From: Nonomuraea glycinis
GTDB lineage: Bacteria > Actinomycetota > Actinomycetes > Streptosporangiales > Streptosporangiaceae
Direction: 5' to 3'
Assembly: GCF_014646515.1 (NCBI RefSeq)
Contig: NZ_BMNK01000007.1
Coordinates: 405,001-469,000, forward strand
DNA length: 64,000 bases
How positions within the stretch are numbered: position 1 is the first letter of the stretch; each line of letters begins with the position of its first letter. This document shows positions 49,826-57,955 of this stretch, piece after piece. Both the position numbers and the translations under genes were made by a program. The notes beneath the pieces are model-generated. The model saw only the letters and a list, made by a program, of their open reading frames with translations. It ran no database searches and had not been told where the DNA came from.

Positions 49826-50224
49826 TCATAGGTCTTCGACGTAGTCGGCGGCGATGTCGTCGGGTGGGTTGGTGTACAGGCGCAGGTAGCGGTCGTTGGC
49901 GTGGCCGAGGCGGCGCTCGAGTTCGGCGCGGTTGTGGCCGCAGGCCTGCGACAGGCCGTAGGCGAAGGTGTGCCGGGCGTCGTGCGGGCGCAGGGTGCCG
50001 AGCTTACGGTCGGGGTCGGGCATCTGGGCGTCGTGCAGGCGGCCGATCTCGCCGACGATGGTGTTGATGGAGCGGGCCGAGAGGCGGCCGTCGGGGCGGT
50101 GGGCGGCGATGGAGGCGGCCGACAGCAGCAGCGCGGCCGGGCCAGCGCTGGCGGCGGCGTCGCCGGGCCGCTCCTGGTCGAGGTAGTCGGCCAGCGCCTG
50201 GCGGGCGTCGCGGCCCAGGAACAC
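49826..50224 (-). pseudogene. Truncated tyrosine recombinase
   Basis: The carboxy-terminal half of a phage-type integrase: TLRPHDARHTFAYGLSQACG holds the HxxR box, RRLGHAND the next His, and YLRLYTNP the nucleophile Tyr. The core-binding domain and first catalytic Arg are missing. The sequence upstream (to about 50340) loses coding pattern. It is probably an inactive remnant of an element integrated at the right of the YtrA operon. Confidence 0.7.
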
Positions 50225-50358
50225 GGTGGCGAATCGTACTCCATCGCCCGGTCCAGCAGGAACTGCTCGCCCTCCCCCGCCTCGGACGGCCTGGGTCGCC
50301 GGTGGTCGTGGTGTTCCCTCGACGTGCCCGGCCGTCCTCTTCGCCGCTTCTTGCCAGG

Positions 50359-51576
50359 TCAGTCCGGGGGCAGGGCGGCCGTCAGCTGCCAGCCGCCCTG
50401 CGGCAGCGGACCCGCTTCGACCTGACCGCCTGCTTGGGCCAGCCGCTCGGCCAGGCCCCGCAGTCCACTGCCGCCGCCGTCGGAGGCGCCGGCGGAAGCG
50501 TCCTCGGTGGCGGTGGCCGCATCGTCGGCGGTGTCAGTGGCCGTGTCAGTGGCCGTGTCAGTGGCGGGCCCGATCGCGGTGGTGGCGGCGGGAGGTGGGC
50601 GGGGGGCGGGGCCGTTGTCGCGGATGGTGAGGGATGTGCCTGAAAGCTCGATCTCCGCCCGGGTGGCGCCGCTGTGTCGGATGACGTTGGTGACGCCCTC
50701 GCGCACCACCCAGCCGAGCAGGGTCTGCGCCCGCCCGCCCGGCTCGGGGCCGGTCCTGCGCACCACCGGCTCGACGCCTGCCGCGCGCAGCGCGTCCGCG
50801 GCCCGCTCCAGCTCGGCGGACAGGCCGGCCTCGCGGTAGCCGGTGACCGCCTCGCGGATCTCGGCCAGGGCCTGCCTTCCGACCTTCTCGATGTCGCCCG
50901 CCTGCCGCCGGGCCTGCTCGGGGTCGCGCAGGGCCAGGCGGCGCGCCGCCTCGGCCTTCACCACGATCACCGACAGCGTGTGGCCGAGCAGGTCGTGCAG
51001 GTCGCGGGCGAAGCGCAGCCGCTCCCGCGTCACGGCGGCCTCGGCCAGCTGCTGCCGGGTGTCGTGCAGCTCGGTGATGAGGGTGTGCTGGTGCCGGAGG
51101 AACGCGACGACGATCCCGGCGCTGAACGTCCCCCAGGAGAAGGCCATGATCGACTCCAGTCCCCCGCCGCTCCGCCACACCACCAGCGCCGTCACCCCGG
51201 TCAGGGCCAGCAGCGCGATCCGTACGCGCCGGCCGTACAGCACGGCCCCGCACGCGATGCCGGCCATGGGGAACAGGTACAGCCAGCCGCCGCCGAAGCG
51301 AGCCGCGGCGGCGGTCACCACGGCGGTGAGCGCGGCGAGTGCGGCGAGCCCCGCCGGAGTGGGTGCCGGGCCGCGGCGCAACGCCGGCAGGATCGCGGCC
51401 GTGTACAGGGCGGTGGCGGCGGCCAGCATCGGCCAGGCGAGCCAGGCGGGCCGGCTGAGGCCGGCCGCGGTGTCCCAGGCGGCGGCGACGCCCAGCAGGA
51501 CGAAGACGAGGATCCCTTGCGCGTCGGGCGCGCCGTACGGCCTGGCCTGCGGCGGATGGACGTGGTCGGTGCGCAT
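50359..51576 (-). CDS. Orphan sensor histidine kinase (HisKA_3)
   Basis: A 405-residue NarL-type sensor kinase. Six membrane helices fill residues about 20-165. The dimerisation helix with the phospho-acceptor is RFARDLHDLLGHTLSVIVVK, and the ATPase domain has IRDNGPAP and GSGLRGLAERL. Between those two boxes is a TDTATDTATDTADDAA insert from a 12-base tandem repeat, exactly at the ATP lid. No response regulator gene is adjacent, which is unusual for this class. Start ATG 51576. Confidence 0.85.
   Translation of the reverse strand: MRTDHVHPPQARPYGAPDAQGILVFVLLGVAAAWDTAAGLSRPAWLAWPMLAAATALYTAAILPALRRGPAPTPAGLAALAALTAVVTAAAARFGGGWLYLFPMAGIACGAVLYGRRVRIALLALTGVTALVVWRSGGGLESIMAFSWGTFSAGIVVAFLRHQHTLITELHDTRQQLAEAAVTRERLRFARDLHDLLGHTLSVIVVKAEAARRLALRDPEQARRQAGDIEKVGRQALAEIREAVTGYREAGLSAELERAADALRAAGVEPVVRRTGPEPGGRAQTLLGWVVREGVTNVIRHSGATRAEIELSGTSLTIRDNGPAPRPPPAATTAIGPATDTATDTATDTADDAATATEDASAGASDGGGSGLRGLAERLAQAGGQVEAGPLPQGGWQLTAALPPD
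50531..50566. repeat. 12-bp tandem repeat, three copies, inside kinase gene
   Basis: GTGTCAGTGGCC is repeated three times in a row (last copy with G at its final base). It encodes Thr-Asp-Thr-Ala units on the minus strand and preserves the frame, so its copy number can change without destroying the kinase. Confidence 0.8.
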
Positions 51577-51631
51577 CGATTCCACGGTAGACGTACGGCG
51601 GATGCATGGCGCGACACGTGCTGGGCATTCG

Positions 51632-51793
51632 ATGATCGTCATCGACGCGGGCTCGCCGGTGCCGCCGTTCGAGCGGTCGCGGGCCCAGCTCGCCCGGCGG
51701 ATCCAGGATCGTACGCTCGCCGTGGGCTCGCGGCTGCCGACCATCCACCGGGTCGCGGGCGACCTTGGCCTGGCCGCTTTTTCTATCAAGTGA
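51632..51793 (+). pseudogene. Truncated GntR-family regulator
   Basis: A 53-residue frame starting at ATG 51632 that begins like an intact GntR regulator (PVPPFERSRAQLARRIQDRT, then RLPTIHRVAGDLGLA) and stops at an AT-rich junction. The recognition helix and everything following are gone. The break coincides with the operator sequence of the next gene, suggesting an insertion or deletion there. It is divergent from the histidine kinase. Confidence 0.65.
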
Positions 51794-51840
51794 TTGACTT
51801 TCTGGCGGGTCGGCCCTAACTTTCTATCAACTGATAGAAA
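51780..51840 (+). promoter_or_regulatory. TetR operator (perfect 20-bp palindrome and half copy)
   Basis: TTTCTATCA-AC-TGATAGAAA at 51821-51840 is a perfect nine-base inverted repeat just before the TetR ribosome site. A degenerate copy (TTTCTATCA-AG-TGATTGACT) is at 51780-51799. These should be the TetR binding sites. Confidence 0.72.
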
Positions 51841-51852
51841 GTGGAGGGTTGC

Positions 51853-52452
51853 ATGACGGTCAAGCGTGCCAAGCCGGGACCGCGATCACTGGAGCGACAG
51901 GAGCGCCTGGTCGCCGCGGGATATCGCGCCATGGTCCGCTCCGGCCTGGCAGGGGCGCGCACCCGCGACATCGCCGCCGAGGCCGGCATCACCGTCGCGA
52001 CCCTGCACTACTACTTCCCGACCAAGGACGACCTCGTACGGGCCGTCCTGGAGCACACGATCCGCGAGCGGATGCTGGCCCCGCTGCGGCTCGACGCCGA
52101 CTGGGAGGACGGCCTGGCCGCGCTGCGGACGATGCTCGCCGGCCTGCAACGCCAGGCCGAGGCGGAGCCGGGGCACTTCCGGCTGCTCCACGAGATGGTC
52201 TGGACCTCGCACGAGGACCCGGTGATCCACGACATGATCGCCGAGACGCACACCGACTGGCACCAGACGATCACCGGCTGGCTGGAGGCGGGCCGGCGCG
52301 AAGGCCGGGTCCGCGGCGATCTCGACACCCGCACCGTGGCGACGATGATCATGTACATCGTGATGGGCATGGTGATGCGCCCTCCCCTGCCCCCCGGCGC
52401 CGGCGCGCACCTGAGCGACGAACTGGACCGGCTGCTGGCCTCGTTCGACTGA
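51853..52452 (+). CDS. TetR-family repressor
   Basis: A 199-residue regulator. The HTH at residues about 17-65 reads TRDIAAEAGITVATLHYYFP, then TKDDLVRAVL, the canonical TetR form. The ATG at 51853 follows GGAGGG by five bases. It is followed 38 bases downstream by an aromatic hydroxylase gene in the same direction, and a perfect palindrome precedes it, so both genes are probably derepressed together by an aromatic compound. Confidence 0.9.
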   Translation: MTVKRAKPGPRSLERQERLVAAGYRAMVRSGLAGARTRDIAAEAGITVATLHYYFPTKDDLVRAVLEHTIRERMLAPLRLDADWEDGLAALRTMLAGLQRQAEAEPGHFRLLHEMVWTSHEDPVIHDMIAETHTDWHQTITGWLEAGRREGRVRGDLDTRTVATMIMYIVMGMVMRPPLPPGAGAHLSDELDRLLASFD

Positions 52453-52481
52453 GAGACATCCAAGGAAGAGACATCCAAGGA
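52452..52481 (+). repeat. 15-bp tandem duplication at a ribosome-binding site
   Basis: AGAGACATCCAAGGA occurs twice end to end directly before the hydroxylase gene. The first copy overlaps the TetR stop region and the second ends with the AAGGAG used as ribosome site. Confidence 0.8.
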
Positions 52482-52490
52482 GATGACGAC

Positions 52491-54095
52491 ATGTCCCACC
52501 ATTACACCGAGGTACTTATCGTCGGCGGCAGCCTGATCGGCTTATCCTCCGCCTTGTTCCTGAGCCGGCACGGGGTCAGCGTGATCCTCGCCGAGCGGCA
52601 CGCCGGCACCTCCATCCACCCGCGCACCCCCGGCTACAACGCCCGCACGATGGAGCTGTTCCGGGCGGCGGGCGTGGAGGAGGCCGTGCGCGCGGCGGGG
52701 CCCTGGCGGCTCACCGGCTCGGGGCTGCTCTGGGCCGAGAGCCTGACCAGCCCCAACCACCGCTGGCTCGAGCGGCCGAGCAGCCGCCAGGACCTGTCGG
52801 CCGTCAGCCCCTGCGACGACGTCATGCTCTCCCAGGACGTGCTCGAGCCCGTGCTGCGCGAGCATGCCGAGGCGTTCGGCGCCGATCTGCGGTTCGGCAC
52901 GGAGTTGCGCGCGTACGACGACGGGCCGGACGGTGTGACGGCGGTGCTGGCGGATCGGGCCACCGGCGCCCGCACCATGGTGCACGCCGACTACCTGATC
53001 GCCGCCGACGGGACCGACAGCAAGATCCGCCGCAAGCTCGGCATCGGCAGGAGCGGCGTCGGCGTGCTGGAGCACGTCGCCGGCATCATGGTCCGCGCCG
53101 ACCTCGGCAGCGCGCTGCGCGACAGGAGTTTCGCGATCTGCCAGGTGAACAACCCGGGCTTCGCCGGCATGGTCCGCGTCACCGGCGACACGATGGCCCT
53201 GCACGTCCCCTACGATCCCGCCGACGGCGTCGGCCAGTTCACCGCGGCGCGCTGCGTCGAGCTCGCCCGTGCCGCCGCGGGCATACCGGACCTGGCGGTC
53301 AAACCGCTGGAGGTGCTGCCCTGGCAGAGCACGGCCGCCGTGGCCGACTGGTTCGCCGACGGCCGGGTCTTCCTGGCCGGTGACGCGGCCCACGTCATGC
53401 CGCCGGCCGGGGCCTACGGCGCCAACACCGGCATCCAGGACGCCGCCAACCTGGCCTGGAAGCTCGCCTACGTGCTCAACGGGTGGGCCGAGCCGTCCCT
53501 CCTGGAGACCTATGACACCGAACGCCGCCCCGTCGCCACCCTGACCGTCGAGCAGGCGCTGGCCACGGGCAGGGACTGGTTCGGCGCCGAGCTGCCGCCC
53601 GAGGTCGCGGCGGTCGAGCTCGTCGACGAGGTGAGCGTCAAGTTCGGCTACCGCTACGACGGCGCGGGCTTCGAGGATGCCCACCACCCGACCGGCGACC
53701 CCGGCGCCCGTGCGCCGCACGTGTGGCTGCGCCGGCGGGGCCGGCGGGTGTCCACCGTCGACCTGTGGGCTCAGGGGGCCGTGCTGCTGGCCGGGCCCGA
53801 GGGCGCCGCGTGGACCGAGGCCGCCGCCCGCCTCATCGGGCCGTGGCTCTCGTCGTACCAGGTGGCGGACGGGCCGGTGATTCCGGCGAGCCCGCTGCTC
53901 GGGGACCCGGAGCGGCGCTGGGCGACGGCGTTCGGGGTCACCGGTGGCGGGGCCGTGCTGATCCGCCCGGACGGGTTCATCGCCTGGCGCGCCGCCGAGC
54001 CCGCCGGGCCGCACACCGACGCCGTGCTCGCCGAGGCCGTGCGCGCCCTGCTGAGCGGTCAGGTCGCGGAGCACGTACGCACGTCCCTGGTCTGA
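52491..54095 (+). CDS. Aromatic flavin monooxygenase, polyketide-hydroxylase type
   Basis: A 534-residue FAD hydroxylase similar to PgaE/RdmE-like and phenol hydroxylases. GGSLIGL is the FAD Rossmann motif, GTDSKIRRKLGI contains the DG-equivalent site, and GDAAHVMPPAGAYGANTGIQ is the second FAD motif. The carboxy-terminal thioredoxin-like domain (about 400-534) is typical of this class. It probably hydroxylates an aromatic substrate with NADPH. It is in an operon with the upstream TetR. Confidence 0.9.
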   Translation: MSHHYTEVLIVGGSLIGLSSALFLSRHGVSVILAERHAGTSIHPRTPGYNARTMELFRAAGVEEAVRAAGPWRLTGSGLLWAESLTSPNHRWLERPSSRQDLSAVSPCDDVMLSQDVLEPVLREHAEAFGADLRFGTELRAYDDGPDGVTAVLADRATGARTMVHADYLIAADGTDSKIRRKLGIGRSGVGVLEHVAGIMVRADLGSALRDRSFAICQVNNPGFAGMVRVTGDTMALHVPYDPADGVGQFTAARCVELARAAAGIPDLAVKPLEVLPWQSTAAVADWFADGRVFLAGDAAHVMPPAGAYGANTGIQDAANLAWKLAYVLNGWAEPSLLETYDTERRPVATLTVEQALATGRDWFGAELPPEVAAVELVDEVSVKFGYRYDGAGFEDAHHPTGDPGARAPHVWLRRRGRRVSTVDLWAQGAVLLAGPEGAAWTEAAARLIGPWLSSYQVADGPVIPASPLLGDPERRWATAFGVTGGGAVLIRPDGFIAWRAAEPAGPHTDAVLAEAVRALLSGQVAEHVRTSLV

Positions 54096-54098
54096 GCG

Positions 54099-54524
54099 TC
54101 ACGCGGACAGCAGCCGGCCCAGTTTGCGCAGGGAGCGGCGGGCCAGCATGACGGCGACCGGCCGTGCCAGCGGCCACAACGCCCGCCCGAGCGGCCCGAA
54201 CGGCGGCCGCAGCCGCTCGCCCCAGATCACCCGGCTACCCCCCTCGCGGGCCTGGACGCGGATGACGCCCTCGCCCCGCACCAGCCGGCCGATGTGCCGC
54301 ATCCGCACCAGCGTCGGAGGCTCCCACGCGGTGATCGTCATGACGTCGAGGAATCCGACCGGCCAGATCCCGGTGTAGGCCTCGACCCGGTCGGCGCCCG
54401 TCTGCCGGGCCGTGGTCATGAACATCCACTCCCGGTGCCGGGGCCAGTCGGTGACCAGGGCGAACACCTGCTCCGGCGGCGCGGGCACGTGCACGGCGGC
54501 GGTCGCGTACACGTACTCCCCCAC
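54099..54524 (-). CDS. SRPBCC-fold (polyketide cyclase/START-like) protein
   Basis: A 141-residue lipid- or polyketide-binding fold. It begins with a beta strand and helix (ATAAVHVPAPPEQVFALVTD), followed by WPRHREWM and a carboxy-terminal helix. Its GTG start follows the upstream stop immediately, so it is co-translated with the AlkZ-like gene. Function unknown. Confidence 0.8.
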   Translation of the reverse strand: MGEYVYATAAVHVPAPPEQVFALVTDWPRHREWMFMTTARQTGADRVEAYTGIWPVGFLDVMTITAWEPPTLVRMRHIGRLVRGEGVIRVQAREGGSRVIWGERLRPPFGPLGRALWPLARPVAVMLARRSLRKLGRLLSA

Positions 54525-55595
54525 TTAGATCCCCCTGATGTCGTGGGCCTTGCCGGGTTCGGCGAAGGCCAGCAGCGCGGCGGCCTCGGCCCGGATCTCC
54601 TCCGCCTGCCCCGCCGTCACCGGCGCGAACATGTCCACGGTCAGCACGGCCTTGTCCCGCCGCCACGCGCCCTGGACGAAGCCGTCGACCAGGACGGTGC
54701 CGAGGACTTGGCCGTTGATGGTGATGACGCGTTTGCGGTGGTCGTCGGAGATGACGCGGCTGCGGTCGGCGTGGCTGAGCAGCAGGTTGTCGAACGGCGC
54801 CAGCAGGCGCACGGGCGCCGGCGCGCCGGGCCCCGGCCTGGGCGCGTCCGGCAGGTCGAACAGCTCGCGGCCGTGCTCGTCCTCCAGGACCACGAGCCGG
54901 GCCCGCAGCCGGTCGAACACCTCGCGCAGCCTGGTCAGCCCGGACCAGGCCTGGGCGTCGGCGACGGTGGCGGGACCGAACGCGGCCAGATAGCGGAGGA
55001 CGAGGTCGTCGAGACTGGGGGCCGGGTGCGGCTCGCGGCCGAGCCAGGACTCCACCGTGGCGTAGGCGGTCTGTCCGGCCTTGCCCCACACGGCCCGGGG
55101 CGGCACCTGCACGAGCGGCACCAGCATGCGCATGATCTGCGACAGATCCGTCGCGCCGGCGCCGGGGTGGTGCTCGGCCATCCGCACGCCGAGCTGGGCG
55201 CCGGTCAGCGGCCCCGCCGCCAGCACCTGACGTCCCGTCGCGACGACCGCGTCCAGGTCCAGCGACGCCATGACCGTGCCGTACGCGTTCAGCAGGTATT
55301 TGGTGAGCAGCGGCTGGGTGAGCGGCCGCAGGGTCAGGCCGTCGGCGGCGCTGACCAGGTGGACGGTGCCGCGCATGAGCACGATCCGGACCACCTCCCG
55401 CTGCTCCAGCAGCCGCGCCAGCTCCTCGGGGCGGAAGCCGTCCAGGCGCGACCAGAGCCCGAAGTAGGGCGGGAACGGCGCCTGCGCCTGTAATCCGACC
55501 AGGTGCTCCACGGCCTGGAGGGCCGGCATGGAGTGGCGCCGCAGCAGCAGCTGGCGGTCGAGGGTGGCGCGGTTGAGCGCATGACGGCTGATCAC
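54525..55595 (-). CDS. Winged-helix DNA-binding protein, AlkZ-like
   Basis: A 356-residue HTH_42/AlkZ-superfamily protein. HLVGLQAQAP carries the Q-x-Q pair that is catalytic in the DNA glycosylase AlkZ, which unhooks alkylated bases and interstrand crosslinks. The protein otherwise has the three winged-helix modules and beta-barrel of the family (LLAPFDNLLLSHADR near the end). Self-resistance and general alkylation repair are both possible. Confidence 0.82.
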   Translation of the reverse strand: MISRHALNRATLDRQLLLRRHSMPALQAVEHLVGLQAQAPFPPYFGLWSRLDGFRPEELARLLEQREVVRIVLMRGTVHLVSAADGLTLRPLTQPLLTKYLLNAYGTVMASLDLDAVVATGRQVLAAGPLTGAQLGVRMAEHHPGAGATDLSQIMRMLVPLVQVPPRAVWGKAGQTAYATVESWLGREPHPAPSLDDLVLRYLAAFGPATVADAQAWSGLTRLREVFDRLRARLVVLEDEHGRELFDLPDAPRPGPGAPAPVRLLAPFDNLLLSHADRSRVISDDHRKRVITINGQVLGTVLVDGFVQGAWRRDKAVLTVDMFAPVTAGQAEEIRAEAAALLAFAEPGKAHDIRGI

Positions 55596-55635
55596 CGCCT
55601 TACCTTAACACCACACAATGCTGTGCGACCTTGCC

Positions 55636-55656
55636 ATAGTGTGTGCCGCACAGTAT
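55636..55656 (+). promoter_or_regulatory. PadR-type operator
   Basis: ATAGTGTGTG-C-CGCACAGTAT is a 21-base imperfect palindrome (8 of 10 matches) just before the PadR start. A related CACACA-N4-TGTGCG lies about 30 bases upstream, in the promoter of the divergent AlkZ-like gene. Confidence 0.6.
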
Positions 55657-55660
55657 CGTC

Positions 55661-56005
55661 ATGGTGGTGATCGATGATGACGCGCTCGCCACGCACCGCC
55701 AGGAGCTCCGGCGCGGGACCGTCGTGCTGGCCTGCCTGCTGATCCTGGAGCGGCCCGACTACGGCTACGCGCTGCTGGAGGCGCTGGAGAGCAAGGGCTT
55801 CGCGGTCGATGCCAACACCCTCTATCCGCTGCTGCGCCGCCTGGAGAAGCAGGGGCTGCTCACCAGCGAGTGGAACACCGAGGAGTCGCGGCCGCGCAAG
55901 TTCTACCGCACCAGCGCCGACGGGGCCGAGCTCGCGGCCACCCTCACCGGCGACTGGACCGAGCTCAACACCGCCTTCCGCACCCTCCTGAAGGACGAGT
56001 CATGA
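55661..56005 (+). CDS. PadR-family repressor
   Basis: A 114-residue PadR regulator of the short class. The winged HTH reads GYALLEALESKGFAVDANTL then YPLLRRLEKQGLL, with the terminal dimerisation helix afterwards. It starts at ATG 55661 (GTG 55643 is less likely as it overlaps the operator). Its stop overlaps the membrane protein's ATG. Such PadR genes usually repress the operon they lead. Confidence 0.9.
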   Translation: MVVIDDDALATHRQELRRGTVVLACLLILERPDYGYALLEALESKGFAVDANTLYPLLRRLEKQGLLTSEWNTEESRPRKFYRTSADGAELAATLTGDWTELNTAFRTLLKDES

Positions 56006-56958
56006 CGGCCACCCTCACCGACCGCTATGTCCTGGCGATGCTGCGCGGCGTTCCCGGCAGGCAGCGCCCCGACCTGGAGCGCGAGCTGCGCGCCTCGATC
56101 GCCGACGCGATCGACGACCGGCTGCGGGACGGCGCCGACGCCGGGAGCGCCGAGGCGCAGGTGCTCGCCGAGCTCGGCGACCCCGCGCGCCTGGCCGCCC
56201 GCTACACCGACCGGCCGCTGCACCTCATCGGCCCGGAGCTCTACCTCGACTACGTCCGGGTGCTCAAGGCGCTGCTGTCGGCGGTCCTGCCGCTGCTGTT
56301 CGTCGCCGCCGGCATCGTGCGGTTCCTCGACGGCGCGCCGATCGGGCGGGTCGTGGGGGACGCGGTCGTCGCCGTCCTGGTGGCGGCCATGCACATCGCG
56401 TTCTGGGTGACCGCCGTGTTCGCCGTCGTCGGGCGGTCGCCGGCGCTGCGCGAGAAGGTGCGGACGAAGTGGGACGTCTCCGCCCTGCCCACCTACCGGA
56501 TCGACCTCGTCGGGCTGATCGGCGGGGCCGTGGTCACGGCCCTGCTCGCCTGCCTGCTCGTGCTGTCCCAGACGGTGGGACCGCTCACCGGCGCCGCCGG
56601 CGAGCCGATCGGGGTGATCGCGCCCGCGCTGTGGGAGTCCGGTGCGCTCTACCTGGGCATCTTCTTCGCGGCCGCGCGCATCGGCTTCGACCTTCTGGGC
56701 CACTACGTGGGCTGGGGGATGCCGCAGGCCGTGGCGAACGCGGTGCTCACCGTGCTGTTCCTGGTGCCGGTGATCTGGCTCACCACCGGCGGCCTGCTGC
56801 TGAACGACGCGTTCTTCGCGGCCCTGGGCTGGCCGCGGGCAGTGATCTCCAACGTCCTCGTGATCGCCCTGGCCCTCATGGGCCTGGCCGACACCGCCGA
56901 GGGCTTCCGGCGGGCGTTGCGCCGCCGGCCCACCACGACCACCAGCGAAGGACTGTGA
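56002..56958 (+). CDS. HAAS-domain membrane protein
   Basis: A 318-residue protein. Residues about 8-75 match the HAAS (permease-associated) domain seen next to PadR regulators (DLERELRASIADAIDDRLRD, AEAQVLAELGDPARLAARYT). The rest has six to seven transmembrane helices (ALLSAVLPLLFVAAGIV, GALYLGIFFAAARIGFDLLG). It may sense or transduce envelope stress with PadR. Coupled to both neighbours. Confidence 0.82.
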   Translation: MTATLTDRYVLAMLRGVPGRQRPDLERELRASIADAIDDRLRDGADAGSAEAQVLAELGDPARLAARYTDRPLHLIGPELYLDYVRVLKALLSAVLPLLFVAAGIVRFLDGAPIGRVVGDAVVAVLVAAMHIAFWVTAVFAVVGRSPALREKVRTKWDVSALPTYRIDLVGLIGGAVVTALLACLLVLSQTVGPLTGAAGEPIGVIAPALWESGALYLGIFFAAARIGFDLLGHYVGWGMPQAVANAVLTVLFLVPVIWLTTGGLLLNDAFFAALGWPRAVISNVLVIALALMGLADTAEGFRRALRRRPTTTTSEGL

Positions 56959-57932
56959 TGAAAGCCATCGTGCACGACAGATACGGCTCCCCCGATGTCA
57001 TGGAATTTCGGGACATCGAGATGCCGGTGATGACAGACGACGACGTGCTCGTCCGCGTCCACGCGGTCTCGCTCAACCGGGGCGACTGGATCGTCTCCAG
57101 CGGATCGCCGTACGTGCTCCGCCTGGTGTTCGGGCTGCGCCGGCCCAAGCATCTCGTGCCCGGCAGGGACGTCGCCGGCCGGGTGGAGGCGGTGGGGGCG
57201 AAGGTCACCAGGTTCCGCCCCGGCGACGAGGTCTACGCCGAGAACGACTTCGGGACCCTCGCCGAGTACACCTGCGTCCCGGAGCGGCTGCTGGAGATGA
57301 AACCGGCCAACCTCACCTTCGAGCAGGCCGCCGCGGTGCCGGTGGCCGCCACCACCGCCCTCCAGGCGTTCCGCGGCCGGTTACGGCCCGGGCACGAGGT
57401 CCTGGTCAACGGCGCCTCGGGAGGCGTGGGCACCTTCGCCGTGCAGATCGCCAAGGCCGCCGGCGCCCGCGTGACCGGCGTCTGCAGCACCAGGAACACC
57501 GGCCTGGTCCGCTCGCTCGGCGCCGACGACGTCATCGACTACACCAAGGACGACTTCACCCGGGGCGAGCGGCGCTACGACGTCATCCTGGACCTGGTGG
57601 GCAACCATCCGCTGTCGGCCCTGCGGCGCACCCTGACCCCCACCGGCACCCTCCTGCTCTCCTCCGGCGAAGGCGGCCGCTGGTTCGGGCCCATGCGCCG
57701 CATCCTCCGCGCCCTGGCGATCTCATCGTTCGTCCGCCAGAGCCTGCGCCCGGTCAGCGCGAGCGGCAACCACCTGGCCGAGCTGAAGGACCTCATCGAA
57801 GCCGGGAAGATCACCCCGGCCATCGACAGGACCTACCCCCTGAGCCAGACCGCCGAGGCGCTGCGCTACCTCGGCGTGGAACACGCGCGGGCGAAGGTCG
57901 TCATCACCGTCCACGCCGCCGAAGCCGGCTGA
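56958..57932 (+). CDS. Zinc-free quinone oxidoreductase-like MDR protein
   Basis: A 324-residue medium-chain dehydrogenase/reductase of the NADPH:quinone oxidoreductase family. The Rossmann signature NGASGGVGTFAVQIAKAAGA binds NADPH; there are no zinc-ligand cysteines. The start overlaps the preceding stop by one base (TGATG). It probably reduces quinones or enones, completing a PadR/HAAS/MDR operon. Confidence 0.9.
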   Translation: MKAIVHDRYGSPDVMEFRDIEMPVMTDDDVLVRVHAVSLNRGDWIVSSGSPYVLRLVFGLRRPKHLVPGRDVAGRVEAVGAKVTRFRPGDEVYAENDFGTLAEYTCVPERLLEMKPANLTFEQAAAVPVAATTALQAFRGRLRPGHEVLVNGASGGVGTFAVQIAKAAGARVTGVCSTRNTGLVRSLGADDVIDYTKDDFTRGERRYDVILDLVGNHPLSALRRTLTPTGTLLLSSGEGGRWFGPMRRILRALAISSFVRQSLRPVSASGNHLAELKDLIEAGKITPAIDRTYPLSQTAEALRYLGVEHARAKVVITVHAAEAG

Positions 57933-57955
57933 CGAACCCCGCGTGCTCGCCGTGC

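Noticed and set aside
51853..54095. Polyketide biosynthetic cluster around aromatic hydroxylase and SRPBCC gene
   Set aside because: No ketosynthase, acyl carrier or other core biosynthetic gene occurs within the window.
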